A DNA stretch of 64,000 nt from Dipteris shenzhenensis. Taxonomy: Eukaryota; Polypodiophyta; Polypodiopsida; Gleicheniales. The stretch lies in the NCBI GenBank assembly GCA_047967505.1, contig CM106540.1; one strand, given 5' to 3'. The notes under the pieces were generated by a model. The model was given only the letters and a program-made list of their open reading frames with translations, had not been told where the DNA came from and searched no databases. The position numbers and the translations under genes were made by a program. Below are positions 9,906-20,720 of this stretch, one piece after another (position 1 is the stretch's first letter; each line of letters begins with the position of its first letter).

Positions 9906-10130
9906 GCAAACCAATGGTTAGACTAACCCTGGTTAGCTCGACTCTGGTTAGATGTTCAGTTAGTGGGCAAACCAAGCCAAACTGGTTGGTGTAGTCTTGG
10001 TCTACCTAACTGTATTTAGTTCATCCGGTTTAGTCATAGACTAACTAGTCTGTTCATCTAACCAGACTAGAGCTAGTTAGTCTGGTTAGAGTAACCAGTC
10101 AGTTACTTCATCTGGTTACTGTTCCCAAAA
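9906..10130 (+). repeat. CTGGTTAG/CTAACCAG repeat block with inverted repeat
   Basis: The words CTGGTTAG and CTAACCAG recur in both orientations. Perfect 12-bp arms at 10057-10068 and 10079-10090 form a hairpin with a 10-nt loop. An A13 run follows at about 10127-10139. Confidence 0.65.
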
Positions 10131-10449
10131 AAAAAAAAAGGACAGTTGCAGAGACTGTTTCTGCTAGCAATTTTCACTTATCTGAGAAAGTATCTACTGT
10201 CAGAAACATCAGAAATCAGAGGAAAAATCAGAGATTTGCCGAAAAAGAGAAAATGCATGCCTTTGTGCTCAGAAAAAGGGAATCAGATGCATTCTGAGTG
10301 TTTTCTGCAACAGCCAGAAAAGGGGCAATATAGTTGTTGATGCCTTGGTAACTTTGTGGGTATATGCCTTGAGTTGACAGCCCGGTACTGGCAGAGATTG
10401 TGAATGCAAGACACCCCTTGTTGAGGTAATTTTTCTCTTTGAAAAGCAA

Positions 10450-10905
10450 AGGCAGTGTGCATCAGTTGCATACAGTAACAAATTGATGTATATCTTTCCG
10501 CATCCCTGGCCAAAAGAAATACCTCTCTAGTGCTAGAGTTGTTGCTGTAATTCCTCTATGTCCAGCATAGGGAGGTGCATGGCATTCCTCCAAAATCTTT
10601 TTCCTCATCTCCTGGGTGATGCATAGGTAATCATCTTTCATTAGATACCCATCTTTCAGGGAATAGTGACTGGTGGATTGCCCCTCTTGCATTTGCTGTA
10701 AAATCTCACCAAAATCTGCATCACTAGCATATTGCTCCCTCATGCCTTCTAGGTCCTGATGATAAGCAATAGTCACATTATTGACCTGGGGTCTTCGGGA
10801 CAAGGCATCTGCCACTCTGTTCCGAATTCCTGGGGTATGGACAATCTGAAAATGATACATTGACAACATGTTTGCCCATTTCATATTCTTCTCGGAAAGC
10901 TTGGT
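10450..10905 (-). pseudogene. inverted RNase H end and integrase H2C2 finger (element B)
   Basis: On the minus strand, opposite to the rest of the element, translation gives QTKLSEKNMKWANML, then IVHTPGIRNRVADALSRRP (the conserved gypsy RNase H end), a spacer, and the H2C2 zinc-binding region (HAPPYAGHRGITATTLALER, FFWPGMRKDIHQFVTVCN). It stops at about 10462, just before the second Cys pair would be completed. The missing continuation (YDRRKAPGLL) is the first thing read on the plus strand at about 10911. This short stretch therefore flipped in place. Confidence 0.88.
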
Positions 10906-11617
10906 CTGAGTGAAGTATGATAGACGGAAGGCACCTGGCCTACTTATGCCTCTTCCCGTGCCTCAGGCACCATGGGAAAGTATTACAATGGACTTTATTT
11001 TTGATTTGCCAAGATCAAAGTCAGGAAGTGATGGTATTTGGACTATCATTGATAGATTCAGCAAGCAAACTCATTTCATTCCGGTTCGCAACACCGTAAA
11101 GGCAGATCATATGGCTAAGCTTTTCATGGCACAGATCTTTAAGCACCATAGTATGCTTAAGTCCATTGTCAGTGATCGAGATCCCAGAATGACCAATCTA
11201 TTCTGGAGAGCTTTATTTGATAACATGGGGACGAATCTGAATTTTTCTTCTTCTTTCCATCCCCAGACAGATGGTCAAAGTGAAGTAGCAAATTCTACAG
11301 CATTGGATATGCTGAAATGCTACGTGGGTGACCAAGGTTCATACTGGGAAAAGTACCTACCATTAGTAGAGTTTGCTTACAATAATACAGTACACAGCTC
11401 TACAGGGAAAGCCCCCTTTGAGGTCATTTATGGGAAGGTGATTTTGCCACCTATCCTGAGGACCAAGGATGAAATATTTGCAGCTGATCAGTTTGTGAGA
11501 GACCTACAAACAGCTTACAGCCAAATCAGGACAGCAATCGAAAGGTCTCAAGAGAAACATAAAACAGCTACAGATAAGCATAGGAGACAGTTAGATCTCA
11601 AGGAAGGGTACTTTTGA
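10906..11617 (+). pseudogene. gypsy integrase catalytic core (element B)
   Basis: About 235 open codons begin with YDRRKAPGLLMPLPVPQAPW. The core shows MDFIFDLPRS with the first catalytic Asp, TIIDRFSKQTHFIPV, the second Asp in SIVSDRDPRMTNLFW, and QTDGQSEVANSTALDML, where the third acidic residue (Glu) is present. It continues through LVEFAYNNTVHSSTGKAPFEVIYG. It integrates element cDNA into host chromatin. A frame break at about 11614 separates it from its C-terminal part. No Met start of its own is evident, and the inverted upstream piece removes the normal frame. Confidence 0.88.
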
Positions 11618-12057
11618 ATTTTGAAAAAGCTAGGCTCCGCAAGTTTAAAGGCAAACAGAAAGTGTATGCAAAGTTATCTCCCAGCTACTATGGCCCTTTC
11701 AAGGTTACAGAAAGAATAAATGAGGTTGCATACAGCTTAGCATTGCCAGAGCATTGGAGGATTCACAATGCATTCCATGTGAGTCATCTAAAGAAATTCC
11801 AGGGGCCAGAGCCTACAGAACCAGTATCAGAGGATCCACCAGAAGTGGATGAGCTAGAGGAGGTCCTTCAGCCAGAGCAAATTGTGTACCATATTGTACG
11901 CAAAGGCCCTCAGGGCAAGGAGTTTTACTGGTATCTTGTAAAATTCAAGAATTATATGGCATTAGATGCCAAGTGGATGGACGAAGACATGTTATCCGAT
12001 CATCCACAGCTTTTGGATGTTTACAAGGAAGCTTTTCAGTTGAGGTCAACTGAATAG
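11614..12057 (+). pseudogene. integrase C-terminal domain with chromodomain (element B)
   Basis: The 147-codon reading begins with RKFKGKQKVYAKLSPSYYGP, the SH3-like integrase tail, and includes WRIHNAFHVSHLKKFQG. A chromodomain-like stretch (IVYHIVRKGPQGKEFYWYL, VKFKNYMALDAKWMDEDML) follows and is the mark of chromoviruses. It is offset by a frame from the integrase core. The stop TAG lies just upstream of the polypurine tract, the usual position of the pol end. Confidence 0.88.
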
Positions 12058-12069
12058 AAGCCGAGGGGA
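12056..12069 (+). other. polypurine tract of element B
   Basis: GAAGCCGAGGGGA abuts the TGTCACC start of the right LTR, with the G-rich end against the LTR as expected for plus-strand priming. Confidence 0.9.
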
Positions 12070-12939
12070 TGTCACCACAATGTAAATATCCTAAGTCAAA
12101 GTACAGTTGACCATTTATTTGATCATAATTAAAGAGTTTTATATGTGTTAATTATGGTCAAAGAGTTCTTTTAATGGTCAAAGAATTGACTACGGTCAAA
12201 GATACTTGACTCTGATCAAGTAAACCTGACCTCGATCGGGGAGACTTGGTTTATTACCAAGAGGGTTAACTATGGTTAACCAGAGAACTACAGAGCTGAC
12301 TACGGTCAGAGAGTGTTGACTTCGGTCAACAAGACTTGGCATGCGCCAAGAGGGTTAACCACGGTTAACCAAGATGTGCCAACTTCGGTTGGAGAGACTT
12401 GGCTATAATTAAGGCGCCTCGACCCTTGGTCAAAGCTCCTTAATTATGATCAAGAGCGTTGACTTCGGTCAACCAGAGAATAAATATATTTTTTTATATT
12501 TGTTATGTGTGCACATGTGTTCAGTGGGGATGCCCACCGTGACTAGAATTAGTCCACAATGTGTTATTTGCATGCAAAGCGCTAACAATTAATGGGTGCC
12601 ATGGTGGTGCGCATTAATTAATTGTTGCAGGTACTAGGAAGAGTTATTTTCCTAAGCGCTACGGGAGCCTAACAAGCATCTAGTAGGCAGTTCGCGTGAC
12701 CAAGTGCTTTGAAGACTCCAGAGTGGCCCTTAGTGGCATGTAATAGGACTTAGTCTAGATTTTAGACGAGTGGCATGTTGCCAATTTGAAATGAGCTTGA
12801 AGCTCTTGTAATATGGATTCACGTTGGATATGTATCAGGTAGCTCTACGCTGAACTCTTGTAACAGATTCTCTCTTCAAGAAATAAAATACCTTCGGGGG
12901 GGTCCAGCCCGACATGTTGTCCTGGGCCCTAGCAGTGTG

Positions 12940-12988
<49 letters not shown>

Positions 12989-13050
12989 CTTATGAGTATT
13001 TCTGCAGTAAATTATGAGCGTGAGGTTCCACGAGAGAGCTAGCGATTACA
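12070..13050 (+). repeat. 3' LTR of element B
   Basis: The 981-bp copy of 8110-9066 differs by scattered substitutions and a longer (AG)n tract (12944-12986 against 8981-9002). The hairpin run recurs at about 12186-12473; two loops read TTCG here where the left copy has TTCA or TTTG. The target duplication GCAGC follows at 13051-13055. Confidence 0.95.
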
Positions 13051-13055
13051 GCAGC

Positions 13056-15830
13056 TCGTGTAGGAATCTCAAATCGGGTGGAGGAGGTACCCTTCTTTCC
13101 TACACGACCGGCATTGGACGGCCATCTAGTTAGAGGCAGCCGCCTGGACCCCATCAAGGGAGCAACAGTGGCTGGAGCAGGATGTCCCCCATGTGGTTAT
13201 GGCCCGCTTCCTTGTGCAGAGGGAGTGCTAGAGATGATACCACATTGTATGTACAGCTGTGTAAAGTATATGGTTAGAAGCCTTTAAGATTGTGGCCAGC
13301 ACTCAATGGATGCAATGGGACTTCACTTGGGGGATGATGGTGTGGCTCACAGAGGGAGGGCATGCCTTCTCTATTGATCTAGTCTCGCGTGCCTACAGGA
13401 ATCGAGGCTAGTAGGTCTCCCAGATTGAGATTTATGATGCAACACCTCCTTCCCATGCACGAACAATGTTGTTGCCAGAGGATAGTGTATGGGAGACTGT
13501 CTAGCATCACTGCCTAGAAGATCTGGGTCACCCGGTGTAGTCATGTGATAGGAGGCCAGCAGGTCCCTCCGACAGCTACCTTAGTCGCCTTTTGGCAGGA
13601 CATCATTTTCACCTTGCGTGCCATGTGGGAGCATGGTACTCCAGGTTCACGTGCGACTGTAAAAAGGCAGGAGTGTTTCTGCAAGGCTTGGCCTACGGGG
13701 GCATCTTTTACACACTCTCTCCAAATGGTTTCCATTGGATGTTTAGACGGCCACCCTTGGCTGTTAGCCCTTGTTTTGGAGAGACCTACGCAGTAAGCTA
13801 GGCTCCTTGGAAACAGGTTTGGTTGACTGCTAGTTTCTGTTCTTGTACTTACCATCATTAGCTCTTATTGGAAGCTGACTTGTATGGTGTTTTTCAAGCA
13901 TTAATAGAAGGTTCTTTTCTCCAGGGGAAAAAAAGTTTGCAAGAATCTTAGGCAGGATAAGATTATGTAAGGTCCATTGTGATGAACAAAATCTAATGCT
14001 TTTTTTTGTTATTTGAGCATGCTGTGTGACACTTTTTCTTTCATTGATTTAAGTCCATGTTGTTGCATTCGTGCCACTTTTAGATACATTTTAGCCCTTT
14101 TTACTTGGTACACCATTTACCCCTCTCTTGGGGCACAATTAAACCATTTGCCCCTTGGCATTATTACACATTTAGGTGCACCTAGGCCTTAGCACTCAGA
14201 ACCACCTAGTCAATGCCATTACACCCTCACCTAGGACCTTGGCAGTTACTTCTCTTGACCATTTTATTTACGCACATTAAATATTACAGAAGTCGGTCAT
14301 CTAAGAGAAAATGCCCACTGATCTTTCCGAGGTCATGCTATCTCGGCTAGAGCATAACACATGCAATTCTAGAACCCCCTGCCTTTTGCTTTGCATGCAC
14401 GAAGGCCTTTGGAATTAGAAGGTTCCCCATGGCAATCCACGATTCAACAATTTGCCCTTGCCCCCTCTTTGGACCACTCCAAAGCACAAACAATTATACC
14501 AAGGGGCCCTTGGCACTTAGATCTCCAAGGCCAACACAATTAATGCCAAGGGGGGGCCTTTGGCCCCTAGATTTTTCCAAGACCTTAAGACCTTGCCCAC
14601 CAAAATGCCCACTAGGATTCCAAATCCTTGCACACAAGTGGGCTAAGGGTATTCACTCGTAAAATTTGCACCTCTGTCACAAGTTCATGTCCTAGTGACA
14701 GGGAGTGTGGTTCCCAACTACATATGACAGCCAGACAACTAAGCCTCTTAATGGGAAACCTCAACTACCTTCCGAGGGCCACTTTTTTAAACAGAAGCAT
14801 TCAGGGATCCATTCTCGATGTGTACATCCATACTAATCATAGTTGTCATTCTGGTCCCTCTGACTTTTAATAAAATCAGGCCACCCTCCTTGTACTAGCT
14901 AGCTGCATCTCCACACCTCTACAGTGTTCTCCCTGCAAATAACCTGAGCATCGATCCACATTCAAAAACTAACCTATTTTCTCCTTGCCAGTAAAAACTT
15001 TTGCCTATTGTCGTACCTTTCTGCTGCAAGCTTTCAGCCTTCTGTAGACACCGATCACCAAGCCTCCTCCACTAGATCACCTATTCTTTCTAGCATACCT
15101 TAGAGTGGTAAGGGGTCTAGTTAAAAATCTATGCAGTCATCTACCTAAAACATACAATCTACCCACTTGATCGCACGTTGGGCCTGAAGCTTACGAAGTG
15201 AACTTGAGTTTGGAGACTCGCTAGGACCATTTGAGAGCTCCTTTTCACACCCAAAGCAAAGTCACATTAGCACCATAGATAATAGATTTTTTAAAGCACC
15301 TGCAACAAGCTTTATGCAATTGCTGACCTGAAGATGTTATGACCTATCGTCTGATCTACAGCACCAAAGAGTTACTAGGTTTGGTTCCCTTACTTTGTCT
15401 ACATCTGTAAAAAGTATATGTCCTTTATGTAATGATAGACCAAGATATTGTTGGAACGAAGATTTATATCAGATGTACCCCCACCTTTACAAATATTTCA
15501 GTTCATGTGTTGTATGTCTTGAATGCAGAGTTCAGTTTTGTAACAATGGAGATATCCCAGCATTACAACAATGTACCCATTTCATGTGCCATGCTCCAAG
15601 AAAATATGGACCTTCCCCGTAGTACGATGTTATGCTAGTTGATAAACATATATTCTTTGTATGTGAGAACGTGGAGAGGTGACATACTATTCACATTGTT
15701 TCTTCTATTTTCTGGGCAGGGTGGATTTATATCCCAGCAAGCTTGGTTTGAGCAAGTCTCAAAGAGCAGCCTCTTGAGTACACTGATAAGAAAGGAAATA
15801 TTAAGAGCAGCTCCCATGTGTCCATAGTCA
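13056..15830. other. no recognised gene
   Basis: Short open stretches occur on both strands (for example 13541-13858 minus and 14429-14662 plus), but none shows a known domain. The sequence between 13300 and 13930 ends in an A-rich run and could be an old retroposed piece. No splice-bounded exon of the downstream transporter gene was found here. Confidence 0.5.
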
Positions 15831-15841
15831 CATAAAGACGT

Positions 15842-15903
15842 GTTTCGTCCTGTAACGCGACGAAACGTTTCGTCACACGAAACATTTTGAAACAGGACGA
15901 AAC
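15842..15903. repeat. foldback sequence with GAAACG motifs
   Basis: Perfect 12-bp arms (GTTTCGTCCTGT at 15842-15853 and its complement at 15892-15903) enclose a 16-bp palindrome at 15859-15874 centred on ACGT. The GAAACG words resemble those at the start of the hAT element at 29.8-30.0 kb, so this may be an hAT-derived miniature element. Confidence 0.7.
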
Positions 15904-16392
15904 GCTCTGCACGAAGTGCTATTTCACCCAAATCCTAAAATATTTTCTAAAACAGTTTTCAATGATTTAATGTTCATATATCTAGATTCTAGAATCCACA
16001 TGCTTTTCAATCCATAAAGATTGATTCATCTGAAGTTGAAATTTGAGAATCAACATTGAAAGCTTGAAATAAATTTGAACAATGTGTTGGTGTTTTAAAT
16101 CTCCTTTTTAGGTGTCTTGACTTGTATTCCTCTTTGTTCAGTCTAAGCTTCAGTATAACATATCTTATTTGCCACTATCCTTGAATAGTACGTAAGCTAA
16201 TACAGTTGCATGCATGGTGAAGTATGAAGAGTTAAAGTATGAACGAGAATATGGGAAGAAGTAAAAGCAAGCTAACACATTATTACGTATTAGATGAAAC
16301 ATGTGATCCACGAAGTGGCTGGGTGGAAATACGTGATGCCATGGCCCGTGATTGAGGAATTTGAGGAAGAGAGTTAGCAAAGGTTCGTTTCA

Positions 16393-16406
16393 TTTTGGTA
16401 TTAGAG
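16393..16406 (+). other. primer-binding site of gypsy element C
   Basis: TTTGGTATTAGAGC matches the initiator tRNA-Met primer site with one transition. The 5' LTR should end at about 16392 (GTTTCA). Neither its start nor a matching right LTR was found in the window. Confidence 0.7.
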
Positions 16407-17040
16407 CATATGGTAGAGATCAAAGGCTGGACGAACGGGAGAGAAGGAATGCGGCTGCTCGTGACGTGCGACGGATTGGAAGGGTTGGTGCCCGTGACGA
16501 CGCGTGGTGGCTGAGTTCGGGTTGCGGGAGATTTCGATGAGGCTTCGATGAACGGACAGCAGGCGTGGAGCGTAGGTGTAGCGACTCGACCATTTGTGAC
16601 CTACGATGGACGGACGGGATCGATGTGGTCTATGGAGGAACCAGTGATTGGCTGACGGTATTCTCCAAGGAAACGAGTTGCAGGCCTGGACCTCCCTGGC
16701 GACTTACGGCTTTGCTGAGCATCGACGTGCGCCCGCGTGGAGTCAAGCGAAGGTGGAGCGGGGCGATAACCTGCGTAATAGCAGACGAAAAAAAAAAAAA
16801 AAACCCAGACATTCCCGTTCTACACAGGCCGGAAGACCTCGAAGCACCGTGACTTGTACCTATGGTTCAAAACCAGCGCCGTCTTCGACGAACTACTCCA
16901 GGGAGCGGAACTTCTTTTCTTCCGTATCAAGTTTTAGTTTCTAGTTGCACGTGATTTATTCCTGTACAGCAGAGGCTACCGTTTATTATTATTCCTGTAT
17001 AACAAAAGGGGAATCTGAAAAAAAAAAAAACTATTTTCCC

Positions 17041-18370
17041 TTTTGAAACGGAGGCAGAAGTACAAGATTCCAGGGTGAACCCTAGTGATTCTAGAGCACG
17101 GTCTACACAACAAATGTCCCATCACACGACACCTACTCTGGTGGGTAGAATTTCGGTATTAGAAGATGCTTTACAGCAAATCATGAACCAACAGCTTCAA
17201 GTGAACGCTGGTTAGAATGAGATTAGGGAGATGGTGCAAGCCTTGTCGGCTAGGCCATCTAGAATTGATAAGGGCAAAGCTCCAGCAGAGCCAGAGCCCA
17301 GTATACATTCATCAGAGCGTGCGAAGGTCAAGGTGCCTATTATTGCCAACTATAGACCGGAGAAGTATGCTGGTCGGATGACCGAGCGCAGTTCTGATGT
17401 GATCGAGGTTTGGTTACACAAGTGGGAAGAAGCCTTCGCCATTTGTGAAATCAGATCTGATCTAAAGAAAATCCGTGAGGCCACTCACCTGTTTATTGAG
17501 GCAGCGGATAGATGGTGGATAAAGCAACAGAAAGATCAAGTTGCCCCTACCACCTGGGAAGGGTTTAAAGCTGATTTTAAGAAACACTTTCTTCCACCTG
17601 ACGACGAGTCCCGAGCTTGGGATGCTTATAGAAACCTTCGTCAGAGGACTCTGTCGGTGGCAGAGTACACTGACAAGTTCAGGGAATGTGTTATGAAGAT
17701 AACAGACCCTCTCCCTATGTCGGTTCAGTTGAAAGACTATATCTATGGACTGAATGACAAGATTAAAATGAAAGTTCGAGCTAAATATGTGACTACATTA
17801 GATGAATCTATTGCAGTAGCCCTGAACTATGAGGACGCCAGAGGCAGATCTAGTGGATTTGTGCAGGCAGGGACTCAGTATGAGTACCCAAGAAAAGGGG
17901 GATTTCAGAGGAAATGGACTTCAAAGGCAAGTGTCTCGCAGCCAAGTGGCCAAACCAAGCAGGTGAAGCCGGTTGAGGGACCAGCAAAACCAAGTACCAC
18001 CGTTGGGGTGAAAAGGAAAATAACTCCAATGGCAGCCCGGGCTTGGTGAAAGTCCTCGTTGACCCTTGAACAAAAAGAGAAAGCTAGAAAAGAAGGATTG
18101 TGCTTCGGCTGCCTTCAGCGACATCAGTGGAAAGATTGTCCACTGAATAAAGACCGTCGCATGGCCAATATGATAATATCTGAATGCGACGCGGAAATGC
18201 AGGAGAGTCCCAATGCGGAACATATGCAGATGCAATTGGCGGGACCTTCTCAGAGGTTAGTACCTGTGTTGTTAAGTGTGTCTATTACTAAGTTAGTAAG
18301 CGGTGCACCTGATAACATCCTTTCAAAGCCCGCAGGAACGGGTATACGGTTTTCGAAGAGCCCGAGTTGA
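17041..18370 (+). pseudogene. gypsy gag with zinc knuckle (element C)
   Basis: One frame runs from about 17041 through a TAG at 17213 and a TGA at 18047 to 18370. The retrotrans_gag domain is recognisable by RREATHLFIEAADRWW-like sequence (observed KIREATHLFIEAADRWW), TTWEGFKADFKKHFLPPD and LSVAEYTDKFRECV. The knuckle CFGCLQRHQWKDC follows the TGA. Gag forms the virus-like particle and binds RNA. Both nonsense codons are explicable as C-to-T changes (CAG to TAG, CGA to TGA). Confidence 0.88.
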
Positions 18371-18657
18371 TTAAAATGAAAGGGCAAGTAGCCAATCATG
18401 ATGTGATTGTGTTGTTTGACTCAGCGTCAACACACAACGTAATCAACTCGAAGCTTATTAAGAGGCTCAAGTTGAAAACTAGTCCGTCTGACTATGCTTA
18501 TACGGTCAGGATGGCGGACGGAAGTTCAACTGAAGTATGGGACCAAAGGGTTACCCAGTTGGAACTTCGAATTCAGGACTATGTTGAGAAGCTGGACTTT
18601 GAATTGACCAGACTTGCGCACGCAGATATAGCCCTAGGCATGGCTTGGCATTTTTGA
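18367..18657 (+). pseudogene. gypsy aspartic protease (element C)
   Basis: The retropepsin-like domain has the active-site segment VLFDSASTHNVINSKLI (usual form DSGATHNFI, so the Gly is replaced by Ala and the next Ala by Ser), then MADGSS and the closing IALGMAWHF. It is in a different frame from gag and from RT, and ends in a TGA where the loop should continue to the linker. The altered DSG triad suggests it would be inactive. Confidence 0.8.
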
Positions 18658-18724
18658 AAAAATCCAGCCATTGATTGGAAAAAGCATATTTACCAGTTCA
18701 AGATGAAACGGGGTAGAATATGTT

Positions 18725-20143
18725 TTGCGAGGTGAAAAGGATTTACCTCGAGGACCACTGATTTCAGCCATGGAAATTCGGAGGACTCCGAAAGAGTTTC
18801 TGTGTCTGTGTATAGCATCGGTAGAGTCGATTGATGATGCATCGACTAGCACTGAGGCTACCCAAGATGGAAAAATGGCCGAGTTGGCTAAAGAGATATC
18901 AGAGAAGTTCTCTGAACGTTTTAGGGATGAACTACCTTATGGGTTACCTCCAGAGCGGAATGTTCAGCATAAGATTGAGCTGATCCCGGGGGCAGAACCT
19001 GTAAATAGACCTCCCTATAGAATGAGCTTCATTGAAGAGGCGGAGGTGCGTAGACAACTGGAAGAATACCTCAAGTTGGGGCAGATTCAACCAAGTTTCT
19101 TACCTTTTGCTTCGCCAGTGATATTAAAGAAGAAAAAGGATGATACGTTTCGCCTCGGTATAGATTACAGAGCATTGAATAATATCACTGTTAAGCACAG
19201 GTATCCGATGGCTCGGATTGATGATTTGCTAGATGCATTACATGGAGCCGTGATTTTCAGCAAGATAGATCTAAAGTGTGGCTACCATCAAATCCGGATT
19301 AGAGCCGAGGATGTGCATAAAACCGCTTTTAGAAGCAGGTTTGGTCATTACGAGTTTTTGGTAATGCCCTTTGGACTTACCAATGCTCCAGCGACATTCG
19401 TCATGCTTATGAACGATTTACTACGTCCGTATATCGGAAAGTTTGTAGTATATTTTATTGACGATATTCTAGTGTTCAGTAAAAGTATTACTGAGCATCG
19501 TGAATACTTGAGAATAGTGTTCAGTACTTTGAGGAAAGCCAGTCTTTATGTAAATAAAAAGAAAACTATATTGTGTATGGTTAGGCTTGAATATTTAGGG
19601 TTCATAATTACTACACAGGGGGTAGAAATGGATCCGAAGAAAGTGGCTGCGATACTAACTTGGCCAATCCCTCAGAGTCTGACCGCGTTGCGATCATTCT
19701 TGGGATTTGTCCAATTTTATAGAAGGCATATCAAAGGATATTCCGAAATAGTATCGCCATTGACTGATCTGACCTCAGATAAAGTACCTTTTATATGGGG
19801 ACAGAATCAACAAGAAAGATTTAACACCATAAAACAAGCTGTGGTCACAGGACCGGTGTTAAAAATAGTTGATCCCCAGAAACCGTTGTTCCTAGAAACC
19901 GATGCAAGTGGCATTGCGGTAGGAGCAGTTCTCCTTCAAGAGGGAAGGCCAGTAGCCTTTGAAAGCAAGAAGCTTTCTCCCTCTCAAAGGAATTGGCCAA
20001 CTCATGAATTGGAGTTGTATGCTGTTATCCATGCTTTGAAAACATGGAGGCATTATTTGTATGGTTCAGAGTTTTATGTGGATGTGGATCATGATACTCT
20101 GAAACATTTTAGTAAACAGCCTGACGAGGTTCTGGAGGGGTAG
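18725..20143 (+). pseudogene. gypsy reverse transcriptase and RNase H (element C)
   Basis: 472 uninterrupted codons. The RT shows LGIDYRALNNITVKHRYPM, FSKIDLKCGYHQIRI (catalytic Asp), MPFGLTNAPATF and FIDDILVFS (usual YLDDILVFS, the two Asp kept). The connection follows with FLGFVQFYRRHIKGYS. RNase H has ETDASGIAVGAVL, HELELYAVIHALKTWRHYL and VDVDHDTLKHF. The frame ends in QPDEVLEG and a TAG, so the last RNase H residues and the DALSR tail are lost where the element meets unrelated sequence. Upstream frameshifts mean this would not be translated from gag. Confidence 0.92.
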
Positions 20144-20359
20144 GAGTCCTATTTAGATCACACTTGAGGCCGCTTGTCTCTGTGATGCGGAAGGATGAGC
20201 ATACTTGACGTATGTGGATACGATTTTAGCGACCTAACACGCGATCACTCTTATTGTGGTACGCTATTTTCTCCTAGACACATCATCCCATGCTCATGTG
20301 GTCACTATAAAGGGTCACAGCCCATACGAGATGATATATGAAATTGTGGAGTTTTTCAT

Positions 20360-20720
20360 AGGGAGAGATGCTCCTCCTTGGTGACTTCAATGTGTGCATG
20401 GGGAACAAACAGGTGGAGTTTCTTGACTTTGAGTCAGATCCCCTCCACCGTAGAGCTCGGGATAGTGAGACACTCAGAGGATGCACCGCATGTGACAGGG
20501 TATGGGAGGAATCTATTGGAGATGGGAGCGATACATGCACAACCTGATCATATACAATGGTCTTCAACAATGGCCATTGTTCGGAGGGCTTACATATTTC
20601 CCACATGGAGGGCAGTAGTACTGTAGACTACTTGATGGGTTCATCGACTTTTGTGACATGGGTATAGGATTTCATAGTTCCTCCCCCCCTTCTTGATGTG
20701 GACCACTCATACTTGTGATT
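20360..20720 (+). pseudogene. LINE endonuclease fragment
   Basis: Contains the GDFN catalytic-loop motif, HMEGSSTVDYLMGS (the S-x-x-DY motif before the active-site region) and DVDHSYL near the end, in more than one frame. Such endonucleases nick target DNA to prime reverse transcription. Several stops make it non-functional. Confidence 0.78.

Larger units (their letters stand above)
8110..13050 (+). mobile_element. non-autonomous Ty3/gypsy chromovirus derivative B
   Basis: Flanked by GCAGC duplications, the element has two 957/981-bp LTRs, a primer site, a polypurine tract and a 3.0-kb interior. Only the 3' half of pol remains: an inverted RNase H end plus H2C2 zinc finger, then integrase core and a chromodomain-like tail. 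Gag, protease and reverse transcriptase are absent. In their place (9081-10440) lie repeat-rich, non-coding-looking blocks. The cis-acting signals are all intact and the LTRs differ by only a few percent, so it was probably mobilised by proteins of a relative, like LARD-type elements. Confidence 0.92.
16393..20143 (+). mobile_element. Ty3/gypsy element C, 3'-truncated
   Basis: The order primer site, 0.6-kb leader, gag, protease, reverse transcriptase and RNase H is intact, but integrase and 3' LTR are missing. The sequence leaves RNase H at about 20110-20143 and enters unrelated LINE-containing DNA. A TAG at 17213, a TGA at 18047 and frameshifts at about 18240-18360 and 18660-18720 interrupt the polyprotein. 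Two A-rich runs (about 16788-16803 and 17017-17031) lie in the leader. Confidence 0.88.

Noticed and set aside
9616-9975. Minus-strand frame rich in Cys-His-Val-Ser repeats
   Set aside because: It is produced by the ACGTG/GATGTGG word array; Cys and His spacing does not form a zinc finger.
13541-13858. 105-codon minus-strand frame as a gene
   Set aside because: It has an overlapping open frame on the other strand, no recognisable domain, no start context, and lies in repeat-flanked DNA.
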